From positions 1-23,969 of the forward strand of contig DLDU01000027.1 in NCBI GenBank assembly GCA_002481295.1: a DNA stretch of 23,969 bases. The letters are read 5' to 3'. Origin of the DNA: Prevotella sp. UBA7764 (GTDB taxonomy: Bacteria; Bacteroidota; Bacteroidia; Bacteroidales; Bacteroidaceae). A program made the translations under genes and the position numbers. Position 1 is the stretch's first letter. Each line of letters starts with the position of its first letter. This document shows positions 1-5,630 of this stretch, piece by piece. The notes beneath the pieces were generated by a model. The model ran no database searches, was not told the DNA's origin, and saw only the letters and a list, made by a program, of their open reading frames with translations.

Positions 1-20
1 ACGGCCTATACTGAATGCTT

Positions 21-90
21 ACCTCAGAGATGGCTCACGTGTACGAATGAAGTAATTAATAGTCATTCATCCACGTGAGACCTCCGAGGT
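21..90. repeat. Long imperfect hairpin downstream of pyrD
   Basis: Two arms of about 30 bp fold back on each other around a 12-nt loop at 51-62. The pairing blocks are 21-25 with 86-90, CTCACGTG (34-41) with CACGTGAG (72-79), and GAATGA (45-50) with TCATTC (63-68), separated by small internal loops. It lies about 55 bp past the pyrD stop and has no adjoining T-tract, so it is not a canonical intrinsic terminator. It may be a processed RNA end, a small palindromic repeat, or part of something to the left of the window. Confidence 0.6.
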
Positions 91-144
91 CAAAATACCC
101 ACACAGACAAAAGTATTTATCGTTCAATCCCAAACACAGATAAT

Positions 145-1053
145 CTATTTCACAACACCGATAATCTCTTTCACACTCTTGCATCCGTGACGCTCCAGCC
201 ACTGAGCCATGCCATTCTTGACTTTCACGGTGACGGCGGGATCGATGAAGTTAGCCGTACCAATCTCTATGGCTGTGGCTCCTGCCATCATAAACTCGAT
301 AGCGTCTTCGGCTGTCATGATGCCACCCAAGCCTATCACCGGTATCTTCACGGCTTTCGCCACATCATGCACCATTCTCACAGCGACAGGCTTCACTGCC
401 GGACCGCTGAGTCCACCGGTACCGATACTCAACTTAGGACAACGGTGCTCAATGTCGATGGCCATACCCATAAGCGTGTTGATGAGCGACACACTGTCTG
501 CACCCTCAGCCTCGCAAGCACGGGCGATGTCAGCAATGGATGTGACATTGGGCGAGAGCTTCACGATGAGCGTCTTATGATAGACTTTGCGCACTGCCTT
601 GACCACACTGGCTGCACCCTCACAGGTAACACCGAAAGCCATTCCGCCATCCTTCACATTGGGACAAGAGATATTCAACTCGATGGCCGGAATACTCTCC
701 AACTCATCAATACGCGATGCGCACTCGGCATAGCGCTCAGGCGAGGAACCGCTCACGTTGACGATGAAATGGGTCGGGATGTCTTTGATCTCAGGATAGA
801 TGTGCTCACAGAAATAGTCCACACCTTTGTTCTGCAGTCCCACACAATTGAGCATTCCACTCGCCGTCTCTGCCATACGCGGGTAGTCGTTGCCCTCGCG
901 ACGCTCCAGTGTGGTGCCCTTAACAATGATACCACCGATTTCCTCTAAAGGCACTAAGTCGGAAAACTCTACACCATAGCCAAACGTGCCGCTGGCTGTC
1001 ATGACTGGATTGGCTAATTTGAGATGATGAATATTGACACTTAAATCTACCAT
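145..1053 (-). CDS. pyrD: Dihydroorotate dehydrogenase B, catalytic subunit
   Basis: This is the FMN-containing catalytic subunit of class 1B dihydroorotate dehydrogenase. It oxidises dihydroorotate to orotate in cytoplasmic pyrimidine synthesis and passes electrons to PyrK. The 302-residue TIM-barrel protein has the family marks in order: [13 protein letters not shown] at 15-27, GLQNKG at 72-77, NISCPNV at 127-133 with the class 1B catalytic base Cys130, VKLSPN at 164-169, and the C-terminal FMN-phosphate loop [11 protein letters not shown] at 241-251 with EIGTANF at 263-269. The length is normal. The ATG overlaps the end of pyrK by 7 bases (ATGGTAG), so translation is probably coupled and the subunits made in equal amounts. 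The pairing with pyrK and the catalytic Cys rule out the single-subunit 1A and membrane-bound class 2 enzymes. Confidence 0.96.
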   Translation of the reverse strand: MVDLSVNIHHLKLANPVMTASGTFGYGVEFSDLVPLEEIGGIIVKGTTLERREGNDYPRMAETASGMLNCVGLQNKGVDYFCEHIYPEIKDIPTHFIVNVSGSSPERYAECASRIDELESIPAIELNISCPNVKDGGMAFGVTCEGAASVVKAVRKVYHKTLIVKLSPNVTSIADIARACEAEGADSVSLINTLMGMAIDIEHRCPKLSIGTGGLSGPAVKPVAVRMVHDVAKAVKIPVIGLGGIMTAEDAIEFMMAGATAIEIGTANFIDPAVTVKVKNGMAQWLERHGCKSVKEIIGVVK

Positions 1054-1880
1054 AACAACTTCTTAATATTAAACACAGGTCCTTCTTTGCATACACACAG
1101 ATTGCCATCGACAGTCTTTTCCACACAGCACAGACATGCGCCCAGACCGCAGGCCATCATATTCTCCAACGACACTTCGCAGGGGATATTCTTCTCTTTG
1201 GCGAACCTTGCCACTGCCTTCATCATCGGAGTAGGACCACACGTCTGGATGAAATCGAAATGCTCGCGCTGCAAGACAGAGTGGTTGGTGACAAAGCCTT
1301 TCTCACCGGCAGAAGCATCTTCTGTGGTAACATATACCTTACCGAAATTCCTAAACAAATCCAACTCTAATAAATCTTTAGCAGAGCGGGCACCAAGCAA
1401 GAATACTGGTTCGCCACCCTGGCGCTTGATCTCAGCACCCTGATAGAGAACTGGGGCCACGCCGACACCACCGCCTACTAAAAGTACACGCAGTCGCTGA
1501 TCGTCATCCGGCTTTTCGCAGGAAGAGAAAGCTGCCGCATCACCACAAATCACAGACTTGATAGCAGCAAGATCACTGAAACCATTGCCCAAGGGGAAGA
1601 GGCAGTTGAGCGTGTCACCGGCCTTTAGCTTAGCCATGTGCTTCGTACCTTCACCGACAGCGGCCACAAGCAGCCATAACTCATTGCGGGAGACATCTAC
1701 GAAGTTGATCGAGATAGGGCGGCGGAGAAAGGTAGTAGGACTGTCCTCAACGTGGATGTTGACAAACTGTCCCGGCATCATCTCCGGAAGAGGTCGCTTG
1801 GAAGTGAGCTTGAGCAGAACATGATGATCACTGATATGTTCGTTCGATGCCACTGTCAAGTCCATACAATATTTCTTCAT
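1047..1880 (-). CDS. pyrK: Dihydroorotate dehydrogenase B, electron transfer subunit
   Basis: This FAD and [2Fe-2S] subunit carries electrons from PyrD to NAD. The 277-residue protein follows the ferredoxin-reductase plan: an FAD-binding beta barrel with RRPISI at 53-58, a nucleotide-binding loop GGGVGVAPV at 136-144, GARS at 163-166, CGPTPMM at 214-220, and a C-terminal cluster motif with Cys244, Cys249, Cys252 and Cys264 ending in VCKEGPVFN. About 20 residues at 108-130, rich in Cys and acidic residues, sit just before the nucleotide loop and look longer than usual for the family (from memory, not aligned). It is the first gene of the pyrK-pyrD operon. The leader runs back about 110 bp to a weak -7 box and contains an AT-rich 18-mer also found before hrpB. 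Confidence 0.95.
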   Translation of the reverse strand: MKKYCMDLTVASNEHISDHHVLLKLTSKRPLPEMMPGQFVNIHVEDSPTTFLRRPISINFVDVSRNELWLLVAAVGEGTKHMAKLKAGDTLNCLFPLGNGFSDLAAIKSVICGDAAAFSSCEKPDDDQRLRVLLVGGGVGVAPVLYQGAEIKRQGGEPVFLLGARSAKDLLELDLFRNFGKVYVTTEDASAGEKGFVTNHSVLQREHFDFIQTCGPTPMMKAVARFAKEKNIPCEVSLENMMACGLGACLCCVEKTVDGNLCVCKEGPVFNIKKLLW

Positions 1881-1995
1881 ATAAATGGATTTAAAGGGTC
1901 TTTCTTCTTAGCAAGAGCATCACCACAGCGATACCGCCTGGCTTACTCATATCTATATTCAGGCTTACACCTTATTATATATAGAGGATTATATT

Positions 1996-2003
1996 CAAAG
2001 GAA
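1996..2003 (-). promoter_or_regulatory. Weak -7 box candidate for pyrK
   Basis: On the minus strand this reads TTCCTTTG, one mismatch from TAnnTTTG. It would start transcription near 1989, just before the CTATATATAATAAGG element at 1984. No clear TTTG -33 box is visible, so support is weak. Confidence 0.3.
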
Positions 2004-2182
2004 AAGCACCCCGCGTTTTCTCATCGGGCTCATCCCTCTGCCATAATTCAGCTACAAACTTACACAAAAAAAACAAGAAATCGGCATTTCTATCCCGACA
2101 ATATTTCATAGTATCGCAAGAATCGCTTATCCGAAGTCTAACATACAACCTGTTCTGAAGATAAAAACACGATGCAGCACAT

Positions 2183-2225
2183 AAAAAAGACTCCTCATGA
2201 AGCAAGCTGCATCGCTCCATGAGGA
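2183..2225 (-). terminator. Intrinsic terminator of the HTH regulator gene
   Basis: On the minus strand TCCTCATGGAGC pairs with GCTTCATGAGGA, a 12-bp stem (one G-T pair) closing a 10-nt loop, followed directly by GTCTTTTTTAT. It lies about 50 bp after the stop of the 2277-2825 gene. A second possible pairing, GATGCAGC (2171-2178) with GCTGCATC (2206-2213), uses the loop and downstream bases and could form an alternative fold. Confidence 0.85.
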
Positions 2226-2276
2226 ATTCAAATCAGCCTTATCCCGGTAGCATCTCGATACTGTGAAAGACAGACT

Positions 2277-2825
2277 TTACTTTTTAGGCACAAACGACTC
2301 CCAAGTCTGATCGTCATAGAAGATCCTTATCTCTGTGATCTTTCGTTGTGGCTTGTCAACATATTTCACGATTACCTTTTCAGCCTGAGAGGCAGCCGAT
2401 CGAGCAGATGAACCACCTTTAGCATTGTCTTGCCCAAAGAGTGAGGGCTGCTGTGCGCCGGAAGCAGAACCAGCCGAAGCCGGGTACCCAGCATTCTGAT
2501 CACCGTCAGAATGTGATGCATCAGATGCTGTGGCACCATTTGCGGAAGTATCGCCCTCTGCGGTATCAGACTGCTGAGCATTGCCTCCGGCAGTGGGGGA
2601 GTTGCTCGCATACATCGGACCGGTGCCAAACATCAGCCAGTTGATGGAGATTTTAGGGAAGTGTTGATGGATATTCTCAACGATCTGCAACGTTGGGCGT
2701 GTCCGACCATTGAAGATACCGCTGAGGGTGCCTTCAGAGATGCCCGTGAACTGCGCGAAAATTTTTTGCGTCATGTGCTGATTTTCCATCAGCTTCTTAA
2801 TTCTGTCTTTCATATCAGGAGCCAT
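2277..2825 (-). CDS. Cro/CI-type helix-turn-helix regulator with low-complexity linker
   Basis: A 182-residue DNA-binding protein, probably a transcriptional regulator; its targets are unknown. Residues 7-66 form a Cro/CI (HTH_3) domain: MTQKIFAQFTGISEGTLSGIFNG at 18-40 is the helix-turn-helix, and INWLMFGTGPMY at 61-72 is the usual end of such domains. Residues 74-147 are a Ser/Ala/Gly/Asp/Gln-rich, presumably disordered linker. The tail at 149-182 (KVIVKYVDKP, then RKITEIRIFYDDQTWESF) looks folded and is likely the conserved functional end. The start at 2825 is taken because it is the first ATG; Met5 is possible. A consensus promoter lies just upstream and ATTTGCAAA palindromes overlap or flank it, suggesting autoregulation (inference). 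Terminated by the hairpin at 2183-2225. It appears monocistronic. Confidence 0.85.
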   Translation of the reverse strand: MAPDMKDRIKKLMENQHMTQKIFAQFTGISEGTLSGIFNGRTRPTLQIVENIHQHFPKISINWLMFGTGPMYASNSPTAGGNAQQSDTAEGDTSANGATASDASHSDGDQNAGYPASAGSASGAQQPSLFGQDNAKGGSSARSAASQAEKVIVKYVDKPQRKITEIRIFYDDQTWESFVPKK

Positions 2826-2870
2826 AGAGATGAAAAGGGGGATTAAAAACCGCCTTCACTTAAGTATTTG

Positions 2871-2902
2871 CAAAGTTAAATCAAAAAATCGATATTTGCA
2901 AA
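2871..2902 (-). promoter_or_regulatory. Promoter of the HTH regulator gene
   Basis: On the minus strand TTTG (2902-2899) is followed after 20 bp by TAACTTTG (2878-2871), an exact match to the Bacteroidota -33/-7 pattern. Both boxes are embedded in ATTTGCAAA palindromes at 2866-2874 and 2894-2903, which are candidate operators. Confidence 0.7.
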
Positions 2903-2992
2903 TGTAAAGAGAAGAATTTTGATCTCAAAATGATATTCAATAAATCGAATAATATAGATTTTAGAATTCGAATACTATAATCGTTATATTAT

Positions 2993-3004
2993 AATTTGCA
3001 AATT
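2993..3004. repeat. AATTTGCAAATT palindrome (third copy)
   Basis: A perfect 12-bp palindrome about 100 bp upstream of the regulator promoter. It shares its ATTTGCAAA core with copies at 2866-2874 and 2894-2903; a looser TTTGCAA occurs at 3121-3127. Candidate regulator binding site, by inference from position and repetition. Confidence 0.5.
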
Positions 3005-3218
3005 CAAATATTACCTTCAAAAAGCCTATGAAGTTTTAAATCAACGATTCAAGTCAAGTATTTGGCTTTTATAGGGCTATATCTGCATATTATATATAGG
3101 AATGGGCCCAAAAGGGCGATTTTGCAAGTTGGAAGCCTTATATTTATGTATATAACTTCTCAAACATCTGATATTACTGTTGATAATCAGATACTTATAT
3201 TTATATAGAATAACTGCA

Positions 3219-3226
3219 TACTTTTG
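3219..3226 (+). promoter_or_regulatory. -7 box of candidate small RNA
   Basis: TACTTTTG fits TAnnTTTG and is the only rightward match seen in this gene-free region. The expected -33 position near 3195-3198 reads TTAT, a poor match. A perfect dyad ATCTGAT/ATCAGAT at 3166-3192 sits just upstream. Transcription would begin near 3233. Confidence 0.4.
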
Positions 3227-3232
3227 CGTTTA

Positions 3233-3424
3233 AGATTGAAAATTTGTGCTTGTGGATTTGAATAGTTAAACAAAATAGATATTCGACGGTCTGAATAATT
3301 TAACTATCCAATTTTGTAAACTACATTCTTATTAAGTTCTTCAAATTCAAAGTTTGAAATTCAGTGAGTCAAAATCAAAATAAACGTTAATCCTAAATCC
3401 CGATGCGTTTAGGATGCTGTTTTT
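3233..3424 (+). ncRNA. Candidate structured small RNA of unknown class
   Basis: About 190 nt between a -7 box and a rightward intrinsic terminator, with no open reading frame of note. The first half can fold into a long hairpin: AAAAT (3239-3243) with ATTTT (3311-3315), TGGA (3253-3256) with TCCA (3307-3310), TAGTTAAA (3263-3270) with TTTAACTA (3299-3306), and ATTC (3281-3284) with GAAT (3293-3296). TTCAAA-G-TTTGAA at 3346-3358 is a second perfect dyad, and the terminator forms the third. I do not see the conserved marks of RNase P RNA or tmRNA. A 6S-like RNA is conceivable from size and hairpin shape, but no closing stem was found. This is inferred from structure and signals only. Confidence 0.35.
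3390..3424 (+). terminator. Rightward intrinsic terminator without an upstream gene
   Basis: ATCCTAAA (3390-3397) pairs with TTTAGGAT (3408-3415) around a 10-nt loop, followed by GCTGTTTTT. The T-run is on the plus strand, yet no plus-strand protein gene precedes it, which is the main argument for a small RNA here. Confidence 0.55.
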
Positions 3425-3485
3425 CGTCATTTTGGCGAAAATTCGGGCAAGGATAGGAGTTAGTTCAAATTTTTAAAATCTCAGC

Positions 3486-3531
3486 AAAAAAAATTAGCCT
3501 AACTTCGCTCATTTTGAAGAAGTTAGGCTAA
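3486..3531 (-). terminator. Intrinsic terminator of holA
   Basis: A perfect 13-bp stem, TTAGCCTAACTTC (3494-3506) with GAAGTTAGGCTAA (3519-3531), has a 12-nt loop. On the minus strand it is followed by a run of eight T (3493-3486). It lies about 70 bp past the holA stop. The six A on the other side may let it work in both directions. Confidence 0.9.
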
Positions 3532-3600
3532 AAAATGGGTATTTTCTCAACTTTCAATCTAGAGAAAATCAGGCGTTATTTTGGCGTATTTCGGTGCTTT

Positions 3601-4629
3601 TTAGTGCAAAATGAAGAAGACAAGCTCCCTCATCAGCTCCTCAGGAGGGGTGTTTGGGTTGTCCAGACCCTTAATTTTGGCGTCTGTTTCTCCTAGTTTA
3701 TCCAAAATCTGTAGCGTCTTTCTTCCCGAGTAGTTTTTCATACCTGTGAGATAGTCTTTCACGCCCCACGGACTTCTCATACCCAAATACTCCGCCAAAG
3801 CATATTGATCGTTGCGGTTGGGAGCATAATACGCCAGCATAAGATTCTGGAAGAAATTGAAGAGCAGCGGCACGAGGCTGTAAGCAGAGCCAGCTTTGGG
3901 GTTACTGTTGAAGTAACTGATGATTTGATTTGCCTTGTAAACATTTTTGTTAACGATGGCATCTCTCAGCTCAAAGGCGTTGAAATCTTTGCTCACTCCC
4001 ACATTGCGCTCCACGATGTCAGGCGTGATGCGTCTGTTGTTCTCCGGCAGTGAGATGAGCAGTTTGTCGAGTTCGGAAGTGAGTCGGCTGATGTCAGCTC
4101 CGATATGGTCAGCCATCATCGCGGCACTCTTCTCGTCGATGGATGCTTTTTGTCGGCTGACATAATCGTTGATGTATTTTGGCAGCTGCCACTCCTTGAG
4201 TTTCTTGCTTTCAAAGATGACGCCCACCTTATCGACAGCTGCTGCAAATTTCAGTCTTCTGTTCACGGTACCGTTTTTATAGCAGAAGACGAGAATTGTT
4301 TTCGGTTGTGGATGGAGCACATATTTCTCAAGTTTATCAAACGACTTGAGTCCCTGCGCCTCCTTGACGATGATCACCTTTCTGGGTGCCGTCATCGGAT
4401 ACTGCATCGCCAAGTCAGCGACCTGCGCCGCGTTGACATCAGCGCCGAAGACCACGGTAAGGTCGAAGGCCTGTTGCTCGGGGGTGAGGATTTGGTTCTG
4501 GAAGAAGTTGCTGAGCTTGTCGATATAGTAGGGCTCATCACCCATGAGCAAGTACACGGGTGCGAACTCTCCGTTTTTGAGCTGTCGCATCAGAGCGTCG
4601 AATGAAACTGAAGCTTTCTTTTCTGGCAT
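3601..4629 (-). CDS. holA: DNA polymerase III subunit delta
   Basis: The delta subunit is the wrench of the clamp loader: it opens the sliding clamp so that it can be placed on DNA. The 342-residue protein has the family layout: an N-terminal AAA+-like region with PVYLLMGDEPYYIDK at 24-38, a central region with DLAMQYPMTAPRKVIIVKEA around 71-90, a lid region, and a C-terminal helical domain after about 210 (KDFNAFELRDAIVNKN). As expected for delta it has no functional ATP-binding motif. The length is normal for the family. The gene is divergent from the HsdR-N gene; the candidate -7 box at 4734-4741 lies beyond the rightward promoter, so the two transcripts would overlap at their 5' ends. It ends in a strong terminator. 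Confidence 0.93.
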   Translation of the reverse strand: MPEKKASVSFDALMRQLKNGEFAPVYLLMGDEPYYIDKLSNFFQNQILTPEQQAFDLTVVFGADVNAAQVADLAMQYPMTAPRKVIIVKEAQGLKSFDKLEKYVLHPQPKTILVFCYKNGTVNRRLKFAAAVDKVGVIFESKKLKEWQLPKYINDYVSRQKASIDEKSAAMMADHIGADISRLTSELDKLLISLPENNRRITPDIVERNVGVSKDFNAFELRDAIVNKNVYKANQIISYFNSNPKAGSAYSLVPLLFNFFQNLMLAYYAPNRNDQYALAEYLGMRSPWGVKDYLTGMKNYSGRKTLQILDKLGETDAKIKGLDNPNTPPEELMRELVFFILH

Positions 4630-4645
4630 GTTTCTGTTTCTGTTA

Positions 4646-4677
4646 TCTGTTATTCTCGCGATAAATGACTATCTTTG
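4646..4677 (+). promoter_or_regulatory. Promoter of the HsdR-N gene
   Basis: TCTG (4646-4649) followed after 20 bp by TATCTTTG (4670-4677). The predicted start near 4684 lies downstream of an in-frame ATG at 4675, which supports the later ATG at 4747 as the real start. Confidence 0.55.
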
Positions 4678-4733
4678 CACAGTGGAAAACGCAGGAGTTA
4701 CCCTGCTATGGCTCCACCAAGAATAATCACTTG

Positions 4734-4741
4734 CAAAGATA
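4734..4741 (-). promoter_or_regulatory. -7 box of holA
   Basis: The minus strand reads TATCTTTG, identical to the rightward -7 box at 4670-4677 and facing it. No good -33 box was seen. Transcription would begin near 4727 and give a holA leader of about 100 nt. Confidence 0.45.
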
Positions 4742-4746
4742 ACAAA

Positions 4747-5196
4747 ATGATTTCAATCAACCTACCCCATAGCAATATAAAAATAGGAGGGACCCGCAAA
4801 AAGCCGACGGTTCTGGACATTCTGCGTCACCGCTATGTGACATTGACACCTGAGGAATGGGTACGTCAGAATTTCGTACATTATCTGATTTCCGAGCTTC
4901 ACTATCCTTTGGGGCTATTGGCCAACGAGGTGTCGCTTCCGGTAGGCACGAAACGGCTGCGGGCAGACAGCGTACTCTATGACCGTGACATGCATCCGAG
5001 GATGATCATCGAGTATAAGGCACCGTCAGTGAAAATCACTCCCAAGGTATTGGAGCAGGTTGCTACCTACAATCTCTTGCTTCATGTCGACTACCTGGTG
5101 ATGAGCAATGGTCTGACGCACTATTGCTGCAAGATGGATTATGAAAGTAAAAAATATGTATTTCTTCCTGAGATTCCTGCTTACGAAAATCTTTGA
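4747..5196 (+). CDS. Orphan type I restriction HsdR N-terminal-like nuclease domain protein
   Basis: A 149-residue protein resembling only the N-terminal domain of type I restriction R subunits (HSDR_N family). The PD-(D/E)xK-type residues are visible: Asp74 in LRADSVLYD, then Glu89 and Lys91 in MIIEYKAPS, followed by a Gln in VLEQVATYN (104). The helicase domains and any HsdM or HsdS partner are absent from the neighbourhood, so it is not a working restriction system. Such single-domain proteins are common in Bacteroidales and their role is not known to me. The ATG at 4747 is preferred because the predicted transcript starts at about 4684. A bidirectional terminator follows at 5266-5298. The domain call is fairly sure; nuclease activity is inference. 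Confidence 0.85.
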   Translation: MISINLPHSNIKIGGTRKKPTVLDILRHRYVTLTPEEWVRQNFVHYLISELHYPLGLLANEVSLPVGTKRLRADSVLYDRDMHPRMIIEYKAPSVKITPKVLEQVATYNLLLHVDYLVMSNGLTHYCCKMDYESKKYVFLPEIPAYENL

Positions 5197-5265
5197 ATAC
5201 GAATTCTGTGACATGGATTACTCAACTTCTGCCCGAGTTACGCAGTTACGAGTTACAAAAGTAAC

Positions 5266-5298
5266 AAAAAACCTCATGGCTGTTGACCATGAGGTTTT
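5266..5298. terminator. Bidirectional terminator between convergent genes
   Basis: AAAAAACCTCATGG (5266-5279) pairs with CCATGAGGTTTT (5287-5298) around a 7-nt loop, giving a T-run on either strand. It separates the rightward HsdR-N gene from the leftward small membrane protein gene, which stops 9 bp away. Confidence 0.85.
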
Positions 5299-5306
5299 CT
5301 AAAAGG

Positions 5307-5513
5307 TTACACGGCAGCGTAGCCTTTTGTGGAGTTGTCACGCATGATGTCGCGGATGTTCAACTCCTTGTATTCACCGCCTTGATGTGCTGTGGGATCC
5401 GGATGATGAGGTTTGTCTTCCTCATAGCTGAAGTTCTTGTAGTTCAGTTCAGCGCATCCCCACACGATGAGTGCAGCCACGATGAACACGACCAATGCTA
5501 TTGCTATATTCAT
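5307..5513 (-). CDS. Small single-pass membrane protein of unknown function
   Basis: A 68-residue protein with one hydrophobic segment at about 3-20 (IAIALVVFIVAALIVWG), followed by a soluble tail rich in charged residues and His/Pro (EEDKPHHPDPTAHQGG at 31-46). Cys20 ends the hydrophobic stretch, but the N-terminus has no basic residues and VWGC is a poor lipobox, so a lipoprotein is unlikely. Evidence that it is real: a good -7 box upstream, a terminator immediately after the stop, and an ordinary gene-like layout. It could be part of a longer hrpB transcript, since hrpB lies upstream on the same strand. The function is not recognised. Confidence 0.65.
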   Translation of the reverse strand: MNIAIALVVFIVAALIVWGCAELNYKNFSYEEDKPHHPDPTAHQGGEYKELNIRDIMRDNSTKGYAAV

Positions 5514-5557
5514 AGAGCGTATTGAATTATGATTTGATACGAGTTGAAATTCTGTTG

Positions 5558-5565
5558 CAAAGGTA
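5558..5565 (-). promoter_or_regulatory. -7 box of the small membrane protein gene
   Basis: The minus strand reads TACCTTTG, matching TAnnTTTG; no clear -33 box. The leader would be about 38 nt. Confidence 0.45.
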
Positions 5566-5630
5566 GCAAATTTCGCTGTAAAACATTTATTTTCAGAGCA
5601 GTTTTTTCAGCGTATCTTTCAGCAAGCCTT

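Larger units (their letters stand above)
1881..2276. other. pyrK leader and intergenic region
   Basis: This 396-bp stretch holds the pyrK 5' region (leftward), including an 18-mer at 1967-1984 almost identical to copies in the hrpB leader, and the terminator of the upstream regulator gene at 2183-2225. An 81-codon leftward reading frame at 1975-2220 has an atypical, Cys-rich composition, runs through the terminator and is not accepted as a gene. Nothing else was recognised. Confidence 0.5.
2826..3600. other. 775-bp AT-rich gene-free region
   Basis: No credible protein gene is seen on either strand. From left to right it contains the regulator promoter with TTTGCAAA palindromes (2866-3004), a dyad ATTTTGA-TC-TCAAAAT at 2916-2931, a GCCC-AAAA-GGGC hairpin at 3106-3117, a dyad ATCTGAT/ATCAGAT at 3166-3192, a candidate small-RNA promoter, hairpins and a rightward terminator (3219-3424), and the leftward holA terminator (3486-3531). 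Confidence 0.6.

Noticed and set aside
187..948. 253-codon rightward open frame opposite pyrD
   Set aside because: Shadow of pyrD; the pyrD translation has all catalytic motifs.
1975..2220. 81-codon leftward frame in the pyrK leader
   Set aside because: Reads through the terminator at 2183-2225, is odd in composition and has no start signals.
3233..3424. Assignment of the candidate RNA as RNase P RNA, tmRNA or 6S RNA
   Set aside because: No conserved marks of RNase P RNA or tmRNA are visible, and no closing stem as in 6S RNA was found; left unassigned.
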